This document shows positions 11,167 to 22,036 of a stretch of 64,000 bases of DNA, one piece after another (the first letter of the stretch is position 1; each line of letters begins with the position of its first letter). This DNA comes from Glutinoglossum americanum. Lineage: Eukaryota > Ascomycota > Geoglossomycetes > Geoglossales > Geoglossaceae. A program made the translations under genes and the position numbers. The notes below the pieces were generated by a model. The model did not search any database and was not told the DNA's origin. It worked only from the letters and a program-made list of their open reading frames with translations. The DNA is taken from the NCBI GenBank assembly GCA_020080175.1, contig JAGHQL010000139.1:1-64000 (forward strand), written 5' to 3'.

Positions 11167-14100
11167 ATGCCCGCACAAATCCCCCCACCTTTCTCTCAGG
11201 CATCGGTATTACATCGTACACACAAAGTCCAGACGAAACGATACCTCAGGATGTCGCCTGAGATTCTGAACTCGGAAGTCGTGTCTGTCTGCGTTAATGC
11301 GACGACCTTCACCGATAGCGCACACGCCCTTGATAGCCCCAAAACGATGTCTCCGACAATATCCCTGATTGGCAAAACCGGCGAGGTGCCCGCCGAACGG
11401 CGAGACTCCAATACCAAACCTAGAGAAGATGAGTCTGTGGATGGAATTCCTTCGGAGCCTAGTGTCAAAGACGTTCCTAGCAATCATGGGCTCGAAAGCC
11501 AAACCGACATCCCTAGCCGAGGCAATAGCGCGGAGGTAGAAGAATATGTCAAGCGCATGGAAGACCGGATGTTCTTCCTCGAAGAGAAGTTCCGAGTTCT
11601 ACATAAAGAAGTCTTTCCCCAGCCAGCGCCAGAGCAGGTCGTCGAGGAGATATCCGTCGAGGAGAGGTCTCCGACCCCGCCCCAGGAGACAGTCATAGAA
11701 CCCAGAATTAATCGGTTGTCTGTACCCAGGAGGGTAAATTTGAGGCGACACAATATCCCACCGCTGAGCCTAAAGTTATTCGCCATGGATGTGCATTGGC
11801 GGTTTTCCGGACCACATCATAAAACCCGGTTGGGCTCACACGCTGGAAACGAACACTGGTCGGCCGCTTCGGTCGGGGGAACCGAGACAAGTTCACCCGA
11901 TCGTGTTCGCATCAATTCTCCTGTTATAACCAAGTTCCTCTCCGAAGTGATCGGAGAGACTCTCGCCGAAGTCACCACTTTCCTACATCCGTTCAAGGTT
12001 TTAGTTTGCTATGAGGAAAAGATCAGACAACGGGTTCACGAGATCACGAGGGATGTCGAGAACCTGAGGCTGCTCCAGTCGGTGACGAAGCTGGAGGAAG
12101 ACCCTTTATCACCACAAACTCCGACTACCAAACTCAAAGACCAGAACGGTAAAAATCTCAGCAATGGGGACGGGGCCGAAGCTGATAAAGCTAGCGAATC
12201 TGGAGAGGCCGGTGAAGATGATGAGGATGAAGAGACTGTAGATAAGGAGGATGAAGAGGATGTAGATGAAGAGGATGAAGAGGATGAAAAACCGGCCATC
12301 GGGGAGAACGACTTGGCCTATCTACAATGCTTGATTGAGTTTATGGATGTAGATATGAAAAGCATCTGGGAGCTACGGGGGAAGATTCGCGATAGATCGC
12401 TCCTAACCATCGCTTTCACGGATCTTTGGCACCTCTTCCCGCAGGGAGAAGTGATTACTGGCGGCCGGAAACAGCTCTACCGAGTCCTACATGTCACCGG
12501 CGCCCGGCGCTACAGGTCGGACACTTACTCATTTCTGTTTGCGCCAGATCTTGCGGATGGGCACCTATACGACGGTGAAGTTACGGTCCACATGCAGCCT
12601 TCCTACCCCGTTACCTGCGACCAGATCACACCCTTCTTCATAGACTGCTTCTATCTCGACTTCGATGGGAAAAATGCCGGCCAAATGCGGAAGAGATTCC
12701 AGATCATGAGCTTCGAGGGACAACGCCCTATTACAGATCTCTACTTGTATCCAGTGGGTTATGCTGAGGGCGAAATGGATAGGCTGTGGAAAAGGGGGAA
12801 GAGGTTCGCTTCCATGGCGCGCGTAGGACATCAACAATACACTGGTCTAAGTCTTGATGAGCCTAGGGAGGAGGTAAAGTCTGACCTACATGCCACAGTG
12901 TTTTTGTGCATGCGCTAATTGTTGTGTCTCTGCCACTATGTGCTCTAGATTGACAGTCAGGTTATTGTGGATCCTACGCTGGCATTCTTAAATCAGCCCC
13001 ACTGGCAACCTACCGTTGGATCGGGTTACGGCCTTTGTGATTCCGATTCGAGGGAGATCGTCGACAACATCTGCCTAGTAAGAAACTGCAATTCACACCC
13101 CGATTACTCCATCTACGATGATACCAGGTTCGAGAGATCGCGCAGCAACGAAAATATCGACCTCGTCGTCCGATCCAAACCTATCGAAAACCTTACAAAA
13201 GACGAACTGATTCTTCTCTGCAGTCGGGTGTTCGGCTTCGTCCTCCGGAGTCGGAAATGGTGTAAGTGCCTCCATCGATGCTGCACTGCCGTCAATAGGG
13301 AAATTTGTAGCTAAGTCTTATATCCTCAGGTACCCTAGAATTAGAACTCATGCAGGACGTAGAGATGCGAGACGATGGCTTCAACTCGTTGGTATTGCCG
13401 GCCGGCCATAAGGATCTTGTTCGAGCTCTCGTTGTGGCGCATGCACGGGGAACGAGGTCAACAACTGGTGATGCGGAAGAGGAACACCAGGTAGACCTTG
13501 TGCGTGGCAAAGGTGAGTAGTCTGCACATCCAGTTAAGAGGAACAACCCTGTTGATAGACCGTCTCCGCTAGGCAAGGGCCTCATCATCCTTCTACACGG
13601 CGTACCAGGTGTGGGGAAGACGTCGACGGCAGGTGAGCGTCTCCCGGGGCGAACCAAAAGAGGGGCAACTAAGCTGAGCAATTACAGAATGCGTTGCAGA
13701 TTTGACCAAGAGGCCGCTCTTTCCTGTTACTTGTGGTAAGCTCCTCTAGTTCTGAGCAAATCTTTATCCACCCTCACGAGAACTAGGGGATATCGGTGAG
13801 ACGGCTTCCGAGGTTGAAGAGAATCTCGAGAAGAATTTCCAACTTGCTCACAAATGGGGCTGCGTTCTGCTCCTCGATGAAGCTGACGTCTTTTTGCAAA
13901 AACGGGACAAATCTGACATGAAGAGGAACAGCCTTGTATCAGGTCAGCCCACTCCACTAATCGATATCCCCATTATAGAAAAGCCAACAAGCTCACCACA
14001 TCCAGTATTTCTCCGAGTCCTCGAGTACTACTCCGGAATCCTCTTCCTAACAACCAACCGCGTCGGCACCTTTGATGAGGCTTTCAAATCCCGCATCCAC

Positions 14101-14808
14101 ATATCCCTATACTACCCCGCTTTAAACAAAAAGTCTACTCTCAAAGTCTGGAAAATGAACCTCGAGCGCACCAAACGTGGCAAACTGAACCTCAAGGTGA
14201 ACGATCAGGAGATCATAGAGTTCGCAAAACACCATTATGCCTCTAGCTCTAAAAGCGGACGCTGGAATGGGAGGCAGATCAGAAACGCGTTCCAGACTGC
14301 TATCGCGCTTGCGGAGTTCGAGGCCAAGTCTGAGGGAGGGGAAACGAAGAGGGTACCGTATTTAACGAAGGCGCACTTCAAGAAGGTAGCAGAGGCTTCA
14401 GCAGAGTTTAATCACTATCTCGTTCAGGTATACCGGGGAGATGACGATTCTCGCCGCGCTGAGCTGGACCAGGTCCGCCAGGACGACTATAAAACGCCTA
14501 AATTCATGCCCAAACCTAGTAGAGCTACAGGTTCCTCATCGAAACAACACACCCGCCGCCCGCAGTCCCCTGAGACTGAGCCAGAGGAGTCTGAATCCTC
14601 ATCTTCGTTTAGTGATGAGGATGTGAAAAGTGAGGACTATGAGATAGGGAAGAAAGGGAAGGCAAGCAAAGGGTGGAAGGGAAAGGATGGGGAGAAGGCG
14701 GGGAAAGGAGGAGGTAAGGGGAAGAAGGCGAAGAAGGAGGAAAGTAGTGAAGAGAGTAGCAGTGAAGTGGCAGGGGAGGCGAGGCGAGGAGGAAGAAGGA
14801 GAAAGTAG
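11167..14808 (+). CDS. AAA+ ATPase, fungal type with DUF7025-like region
   Basis: Seven exons join in consistent phase: 11167-12873, 12949-13261, 13330-13512, 13573-13632, 13688-13735, 13787-13942 and 14006-14808, giving about 1,089 residues. The upstream frame is open back to 10972, so the start could be 10972, 11167 or about 11250. The N-terminal part is low-complexity, with a coiled-coil-like segment (EEYVKRMEDRMFFLEEKF) and an acidic run near 12210-12290. Then comes the DUF7025-type region found in fungal AAA proteins (AYLQCLIEFMDVD, WHLFPQGE, FYLDFDGK). The AAA core has Walker A GVPGVGKTST, Walker B VLLLDEADVF, sensor TTNR, and a lid domain (SGRWNGRQIRNAFQTA). The C-terminus is Ser/Glu/Lys-rich. 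Exons 3-7 split the AAA core finely. Cellular role and substrate are unknown. Confidence 0.85.
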
Positions 14809-15899
14809 ATGGGATGGGGTTGAAGACACCAGGAAGCTAAATGTATCACCCTATAGGCAGGTATGATGACGCTATGCACTATAGTTTTTAAACTATCCAT
14901 TGTAAATGATGACTGGGAGCACCGCAATTGCCACACTCAATCATGCATCAATGCAATGGAGTAGTTAGTTCAATCCGGCGACACTATTTTCGCTCGTATG
15001 CGCACCTTCAGTCGGATAGACTGCGGTATGAAAGCCCTAAATAGTGAACCATTGAAGTTTGATGGTTGGTAGTTATTTGCAGGACGATGCCATGGGTGCG
15101 TGTTGTTGAAGCGAGCTCAACTTCTCAAGCACCACTAGTGAATCCTAATCATTCACTACACACAGTAAACGTACTCACCGGCTTACCAAGACACCTTCCC
15201 ACTACCGCCGGAGCTTACATCTAGCACTATAGGTTTCGCTACACACAGCAATTCAAATAGATAAGCAAAGATTATTCTTTCTCTTAGGACCCTAGAAACC
15301 AGGCAATCGAAGCCTATTCATGGCGCCTCTCATACCGCCATAGCCCATAGGCGAAATGGAAGGCCTGAAGAAGAGGCGCTGGCCAGCTGGATTTAATGGT
15401 AGCCAGAGCAAGAGTGTCCTATTTACCATGATATCCTGCCACCAACAACAGAATCCTTTTACTACTTCTGCTATTGCACAAAAAGACTATAACAATAGAT
15501 GGCCTACAACCAGAAGAAAAGTGGTCAGTGGAGGCAATGTACCCAGGCGGGGGTACCCTCTCAGCGTATTACCAGGCAATGTCGCATTTTAACACCACCC
15601 CCTCGCTGTGGGGATGACAGCACTAGCCTTATCATTGAAGCAGACAATGACTCCCACTCTTGTGTTTACGTCGTTGCCCTATACTAGAGGTCCCCGCGAA
15701 AGTGTCTCGGTGGTGTCTCGGTAAACAATACTCGTCCCGTGACGATCGTTAAATCTGCTTAGGGTCGTCGAACAAGGCAAATGATCGCCCCGTCGATCTG
15801 CCGCTGCTGCCTAGGGGAATCCTATGGCTATAATAACCCGACCCCGCACCACAGAGCTGGGCGGGGGGTTTCTGCAACTTACTAGACCCGTCGGCTCAA
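14809..15899. other. Intergenic, no gene seen
   Basis: No domain-bearing frame. The stretch separates the AAA+ gene from the zinc-finger/protease gene and should hold the terminator of the first and the promoter of the second. I could not identify a clear TATA box. Confidence 0.5.
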
Positions 15900-18077
15900 A
15901 TGGACAAGGATTTCTGCATGTGGTACTGTTGCCAATGCCATATCATCCTCTCTCTCGCACTAGAGCCGGCTTGTACCTCGTGCAACCATCACCTGTGCGG
16001 TTCTTGTATCGTTGAGAAGTATGACGGACCAACGCGGGGCCCTGTAGCGATAAGTCAAGGGCATGTACCGGGCAGCCACCACGACCAGTTACCCTCAAGT
16101 ACCCCGCCGACCGCATCACAGCCGCACAGCCAGGGCCAACACCCCCATGTTGTTGCTCCAGACTTCCGTCGGTACCATAATGGCGATCCACCAAGACACA
16201 GCGCCCAGGGAGTTCGACTCCGGCTAAGTGTCTATGATAGACTACTAGCAGATCGAAACGATTTCCCCTCGGTTTGGGAATACCAGATTGTACCCTTTAT
16301 AGTGGCGTTCTTGCCAGCATGGCTAAAGTCACCCCAAGGGGAACAACTCGACGAGAGTTATTCGGTAGATGTTTTCAATAGCGCCAAGCCAGGGGCATCA
16401 TCCCCCACACACAGAGTTATTCACATCACGGCCGCACAATCAAAATCCCTCGCTTGGCGTATCTTAGTTGCTGGAAGCATAATCGAGAGACTTCCAGATC
16501 GTCACAAGGACACCCAGTTTTTGTTCGTCCTAGGATGTGTTGAAAGGTCAATAAGCGATGCCCATGGTGTTAGCGAGGAACGGCCCGACTACATTTTCCC
16601 CCCCGAGCGACCTCACTTCGAAAAGTGTCCCTCAATGGGTGCTTCTATAGGCGTAGAGGGCGGTGATTCAGCCGGGTCAGCTACTTTTGGCGGGCGGGTA
16701 CTGCTCCAGGATGTCCATGGGAGATATGTCGAATGTTTCCTCACCTGTTCCCACCTATTCGAAAACGCTGAGGACGGGGTCGTGATCACTCAGCCCTCTC
16801 CCGAAGAGGCTGTACTGCTGAACGAGCGAATTAAGGAGCTCAACAACTTGATAACGGATGGCCATGTTACACGGCCCCATCACATTTTGGCTTTGAAGAG
16901 AGAACTTAGAGAATGCACGGAGATCTTAGAGACTTTTCCAGATGAGAGAGCGGAGATGAGGCTTGGGTATCTACTCCGTTCTTCCGGCTTTAGAGCCATT
17001 GACCGTCGGCTCAGCAGCGAGGAACCGGAGGTACTAGATAACCTCTCGATGATGGGCGGGCCTACCGCCCCACCGAGCGAAATGAAAGCGCAGGTGGAAA
17101 TGGACTGGGCTATTGGAGTCATCTACAGTTCCAGGAGTGGAGATAATCGACTTCCCTCAGCCGAGCAATGGTTCCCTATACGGTCGACACGAGATCGAGG
17201 TAATACCTCCACCTGCGAGGGGCGTAGCACAATTTTCTGCGAAGAAGTGCGAGAGTTCAAGCCAGGCGCAGAGGTCTACTCTATAGGCCGAACGAGTGGA
17301 CTCCAGAGAGGCCGCATCTCTGAGACGCCCAGCGTCGTGAAGATTAATGGCCGTCCGGATGATTGCTACAACAGAGAGTGGGTAGTCTTGCAGCACGAGG
17401 GGGACAAACATGATGAGGCAGACTGGGTCTCACACGGAATGGGTACGCCTGGAGACTCTGGGTCTTGGCTACTTGGTATGGATAATGCACTATACGGTAT
17501 GATCTGGGGTAGGAACAAAGCTTTCGGCGAAGGACCTCGGAAGGCTATCTTCACCCCGATTCTGGATGTGTTTGACGATATAGCTGAGATGCTAGGGTGT
17601 GACCCTCCGGTACTCCCCCGACCGGTCTCGGCGGCTACTGTCTCGCAAGCCCAAGAACACGACGAAGGCATAGCCAACCTTAGCACAGCACACCTGCTTG
17701 GAGATGGATGCGTTCCCATGGAGTACATATCACCCGAGTATATCACGAATCGAGGGGCTTCAGTTAACCCCTCAAACGCCATTCCCAACTCCGGTGACAA
17801 CGACGACATGGAAACCTGGCCAGAAGATTCATCACCTGGACAAATTGGCAAAGAGTTCGACGCAATGTCTACGGCATCCGTCACTTCTTCCAGTGCGGAC
17901 CTGGATGCGGTTCTAGAGGCCTCGACCTCATACTTCGAGGATGCTTGGCCATCGTCGACAAGACCTCGCAAAAATGGGCAACCGCTGCCAAGAACTGGCG
18001 GATTAAGTGGAGAACATCGCAGAGAGCATATAGTGAAGCTGGGAATCAATATGGCTTATCGGATTAAAACCAGATAA
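15900..18077 (+). CDS. Zinc-finger protein fused to a trypsin-like serine protease domain
   Basis: This is a single-exon gene of 725 residues. Residues 6-36 form a compact Cys/His cluster (WYCCQCH then CTSCNHHLCGSC) of the C-x2-C...C-x2-C-x-H-x2-C-x2-C type common at the start of fungal proteins of unknown function. After a linker comes a region with the landmarks of a chymotrypsin-fold peptidase: His in FLTCSHLF (H285), Asp in EMDWAIGVIY (D402) and Ser in GTPGDSGSWLLG (S520). The GDSGSW motif, the strand around YGMIWGRN and the spacing all fit a catalytic protease. A helical insert of about 60 residues lies between His and Asp, which is long for the fold. No signal peptide or membrane segment is seen, so it probably acts inside the cell. 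The C-terminal 150 residues are disordered. A substrate cannot be named. Confidence 0.8.
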   Translation: MDKDFCMWYCCQCHIILSLALEPACTSCNHHLCGSCIVEKYDGPTRGPVAISQGHVPGSHHDQLPSSTPPTASQPHSQGQHPHVVAPDFRRYHNGDPPRHSAQGVRLRLSVYDRLLADRNDFPSVWEYQIVPFIVAFLPAWLKSPQGEQLDESYSVDVFNSAKPGASSPTHRVIHITAAQSKSLAWRILVAGSIIERLPDRHKDTQFLFVLGCVERSISDAHGVSEERPDYIFPPERPHFEKCPSMGASIGVEGGDSAGSATFGGRVLLQDVHGRYVECFLTCSHLFENAEDGVVITQPSPEEAVLLNERIKELNNLITDGHVTRPHHILALKRELRECTEILETFPDERAEMRLGYLLRSSGFRAIDRRLSSEEPEVLDNLSMMGGPTAPPSEMKAQVEMDWAIGVIYSSRSGDNRLPSAEQWFPIRSTRDRGNTSTCEGRSTIFCEEVREFKPGAEVYSIGRTSGLQRGRISETPSVVKINGRPDDCYNREWVVLQHEGDKHDEADWVSHGMGTPGDSGSWLLGMDNALYGMIWGRNKAFGEGPRKAIFTPILDVFDDIAEMLGCDPPVLPRPVSAATVSQAQEHDEGIANLSTAHLLGDGCVPMEYISPEYITNRGASVNPSNAIPNSGDNDDMETWPEDSSPGQIGKEFDAMSTASVTSSSADLDAVLEASTSYFEDAWPSSTRPRKNGQPLPRTGGLSGEHRREHIVKLGINMAYRIKTR

Positions 18078-18622
18078 GAGAAATGGAACAAATGTAAGTT
18101 ATGATACCCGTTTTAGCAAATGGATCGATCAATTGGCTCTGGATAGAAGAGTGGCACGGCGGGACAGAACATCTAACAATCATCGAGGCGTTGGCTTGTT
18201 TAAGCGTAGGAAGTATAAGCACGGGAACCGTAATGATTTAACGAAAACGTGAACTCGCAGTCAGCTACTCCTCTTTGCGATCTCGTATCTAAATAAGTAT
18301 AAAGTCAGACTTTTTTAAAATATCAATGTATTGCTTCTGCCAACTTTTATCCAATATGAGAGCTAGATAAGCGCAACCAATATCTGCTTCAAGATGGTAG
18401 CTACCCGGTAGAGGAGTATTGAATCGGATTTAGCTGTAATTAATAGAGCCCTCATTTCCCAAGCACCGCAGGAGAACTCAACGACTTAATACGACTAATA
18501 GTGCTTAATATGCGCGTCCGTTTTCGACCCTACACCGACCCCACGGCAACAAATAACGTCCATATACTAACCTGGGTGTCGCTCGCAGTCCCAGCCAGCA
18601 AAACCTAGGAAACTCGTTCACA
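18078..18622. other. Intergenic between convergent genes
   Basis: AT-rich 3' intergenic sequence between the convergent protease and dioxygenase genes. No coding signal is visible. Confidence 0.5.
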
Positions 18623-19803
18623 TTACGCCTTCACACCCTCAAGCCCAGCCGCAGGCTGACCAGTCAACGCGCTTGGCGCACGCCCCACGTCCTCTACCTT
18701 CCCTGTCAAGAACGCAAGCGGGACATTCGGACCCCAGACATAGATCGTATTGGGAGCCGCTGCCTCCCTGCTGGTGGGGCTGGTGGAGTTGACGAGGTCA
18801 CCGTCTGCATAATGTTCGATGATATTACCAGAGGGGTCGAACCTATTAGTGTTAGCGTGGACAAGAGAAGTTAAGGGGAGCATGAGTATGTGCGTACCAG
18901 TAATCGAAGATCTGGCTACCGAGCACATGGCGCCCGATACCCCAGCAGTTTGTCCAACCTTTCTTTTCAAGCCAATCGTGACCGAGGAGTTGAGTGTCCA
19001 TGTCGTCGACCTCGAAGCTCGAGTGGTGGATGTGTGCTGGTTCGCCTGGCTTAGCCGTCGCGAGGAAGAAGCTCTAGATATAGGATACAGTTAGTACGAA
19101 GGTCGTTGCGGAGGAATTAGGGGCTAAAGCAAAGGAGACTAACGTGATGATCTGTCCACTCCAACCCCTTGTCAATATGGAAGAAATTCATCTGGTCCTC
19201 CCCCGTCTTTGGGTCGAACACCGCGTCCGACAACGCCAACGCCATAGTCTTCTTATACCAATCCGCTGTCCTCTTGAAATCCTCCTTCTTCACCACTAAC
19301 CCGAAATGCCCTAACTTATGTACACGACTGGGCCCCGACTCATACCGCCGGAACTCTCCCTTCCGCACCTTCGTCAATGCGGTGTTCGTCTTAATATCCG
19401 CCAACGGCGTGCTGTCCACCTCACGCAACGTCTGTCCGTACACAAACATGACTCCGAAACCATTCGGGTCCTTAAGGATAACACATTTGCCACCCCCAGG
19501 CACTTCATCAGGCATATTCATAACTCCAGTCGCGCCAGGCAGCGTCGCTGCGTTTTCGAGGTCTTCGAGCGAGACGACGGCCCAGCAAGCGCCGATGAAT
19601 TTGCGATCAGGGGTTGGGGATTTCTCAGCGACATAGATGAAGGGTTGAGAGCCGAAACCGCGGTAGTAAATGTGCGTAGGGGTTTCTTTGGCAGGAATAA
19701 AGCCGAAGTCCTTGAGGAATTCACTTGCGCGTTCCAGGTTTGGGTGTTGGTAGTGTACGTGCGTGAGGCGATCGATGCGAATGCGGGGAGTTGCGGACGA
19801 CAT
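18623..19803 (-). CDS. Extradiol (catechol 2,3-)dioxygenase-like protein, VOC/glyoxalase fold
   Basis: Three exons, 19803-19144, 19073-18898 and 18842-18623, give 351 residues. Two VOC modules are visible: residues about 10-130 (RIDRLTHVHYQHPNLERA, DPNGFGVMFVYGQ) and 160-300. The second module holds the metal-binding set of type I extradiol dioxygenases: His166 in KLGHFGLVV, His236 or 237 in AHIHHSSFEVDD, and Glu288 in GNIIEHYADGD. These enzymes open catechol-type rings with Fe(II) and oxygen. Fungal relatives are often annotated as metapyrocatechase or trihydroxytoluene oxygenase. No targeting signal is seen, so a cytosolic enzyme is likely. The start is the first Met of a frame whose beginning matches the family. 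Confidence 0.88.
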
Positions 19804-20990
19804 TTCCTTAGTGGTGCAAAGAGAGGGAGTTTGAACAAGATCGATAGGCTGGGTAGCGGATATAACAGTGAGCGGATCAGCTCTGTAGGAGTTTATTTCT
19901 CTGAGATCTCATGCGGGGGCACGGTTAGAATATATGGGCAGCTTCCCCACCTCAATTCCGAGCCGGTGCTTGGGGAGCCGAAACGGAAGCGACATCAAAT
20001 GCCCGAACGCCTGCAAGGTACACAGGAACCCCGCAAGGAGATCAAATGATACAAGAACAAACTATTCCACCTTCGGCGATCTACACTATCCCTTTCGCCA
20101 GCTAGTTCCCTACTAATTCTCGAGGGGCAGTTTGTGCTCGCAAATGAATTAGCTAAATGGTGGGTTTGCTCACACAAATCGACTTTGGTTTTCCTTCGGG
20201 CATGTGGCCAGGTTTTAACATCCAGTGTATCGACAATTAATGTAAATATTCTAGTATACTTTGCGAATATGTGCACAAACATACTTACATATACCCGACA
20301 ACTGAAAGCGTGACGGATAGAATAGAGCGTTCACGTGACAACACTGCTGCCAATCGAAAGACGCCCTCGATCTCCCCAGTACAGAACCGACGCCATGTTG
20401 CAACGAAAGAGTTGGTAACCAGAACATCGGGAATAAGGGAGATTGAATAGTGAGTTTGGCTTGCGAACATTGAGACTATGGCTGCCCTAACTCGGGAGGC
20501 CCGAAGATCATCGAAGCTACGAGACAGGTAGGTTCCCATGGCGCTGCACAATTAAATAAATATAGAAACAGGTTAGGAGAGAACAGTGGTGCTCACATAA
20601 AGCGCATAATTGTACGTTTCCCGCAAGTACCTAAGAGGCCTCCGGCCACTCGGTCCTTCACTCATAGATAAAGCTCGAGGCTCTAATAGGCGTATGCACT
20701 CACTAACCACAGCCTAGTGGGCATAGATATTCGGAAATAACTAGTCGAAGTATAAGCGAACTCATCGTTGCTGAGCTCTATATTAGCCCCAGCCGGTCGA
20801 TGGTACTTAGTCAGCTCGCCTCAACTTATATTAGAGCCGCACCTGCCGTAGCCAATAGAAGAATACCGCGGCTTCATTGCCTACATTAAGTCTCTCACCG
20901 GTCACTCTTAACTGTAACACTCTTATTGGAACCTAGTCCGCATATGTACACGGGTGAAATTCCGTTTCGCCTACCATGGCCGCGCTATAG
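19804..20990. other. Intergenic, no gene seen
   Basis: The upstream side of the dioxygenase gene. No frame with a recognisable domain. 20680-20900 contains only short scattered frames. Confidence 0.45.
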
Positions 20991-21470
20991 AGCCAGAGAT
21001 GGCCATTCGCAACACCAACCCCGCCAAACTGTCATGGGATTAGTCCATAACACCAATATTAACACGGTTGTTTGTTTTGTTTGTTTTGCTCGCTTACTGA
21101 GCCTACCAGCTCGGCCATTAATACCACCCGTATATGAAAATCTTCTACCACCCACCCCTAACCCTCCTCCATATAACCTCTTAATATTAAATAATAAACT
21201 TGTTTTTCTGATAGCATCCGTGACAAGCCACAAGCTACAAACGAAAGGCAAAAATGGAAACAGAATAAGTGTAGATCACATATAGCTAATGGGGGTATTT
21301 TTATGGTAGTAGTAGAGGGGAGAAGGGCAATAAGTGCAAAAAACAGTAGATAAGCTTTTTAATACAGAGCCAAAACAGTGTGCTCCACAAAAGTGTAGCT
21401 TATGTTCATTATTAGAACATACAGCTCTTAAGCGCCCACAATGTCTAGAAACGGTTTAATTATGTATTCA
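20991..21470. mobile_element. Remnant of a pogo-related DNA transposon
   Basis: At 20991-21035 a terminal-repeat-like sequence (GAGATGGCCATTCGCAAC followed by a CCCGCCAAA segment) matches the ends of the elements at 2570 and 30127. Around 21360-21440 a frame reads CAPQKCSLCSLLEH, which resembles the zinc-knuckle tail at the C-terminus of some fungal pogo transposases. No opposite terminus was found and no transposase core is readable, so this is a fragment. The assignment rests mainly on the left end. Confidence 0.45.
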
Positions 21471-21570
21471 AGTCTATTTTAAAATGTTGTTGTTGTGATA
21501 TGCTGAAATACGCATTGCGTGTTGGACGGATGGCCCACTCGATGGTGTGGCCCACTCGCCAGTGAAGTAC

Positions 21571-22036
21571 GTTAAAATGCCCTGACCAGGCCACCTATGT
21601 TATGCGCACTAAAGACGAGGACACCATCCTGCGACCTAAAGTATACTGCTCACCCAAGGCCTATAACTACGACAGGTGGGGTAGATCTTCTGATGTGTTC
21701 TCATTGGGGTGCTGTTTCATTGAAATGACCACTGTACTACTCGGGAAGAAGTTAGAAGATTGTGCGATATTCCGCGCCGCGTTGTCGGGCGACTCCCCTT
21801 ACCACGCAAACATCACTGAGGTGCAAACATGGGTGAAGCATCTCCAACAATATATCTCCTCTCATGACCAGCAAGACTTTGGGGCTATTTCAGACACGCT
21901 CCCGGATTTAAAAGTTCTTGCACAAATGGTGGAGCACAGCCCAACGTGGCGCCCAACAACCGAGGGACTGAAGAAGCTTTTCCCTGGGAAGGCTTGCTGC
22001 TATGGGAAACGGGAGGATTATGAAATAGTCGCATAA
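21571..22036 (+). pseudogene. Protein kinase C-lobe fragment, 5' truncated
   Basis: The frame, with first Met at 21602, covers only the back half of a protein kinase domain. It has an APE-like activation-segment end (VYCSPKAYN), subdomain IX (RSSDVFSLGCCFIEM) and the subdomain XI arginine (SPTWRPTTEGL). The N-lobe, the HRD catalytic loop and the DFG motif are absent. The sequence just upstream is transposon debris, so the 5' part was probably lost through a rearrangement there. The style matches the short kinase domains often linked to fungal STAND proteins. It could not phosphorylate anything as it stands. Confidence 0.6.
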
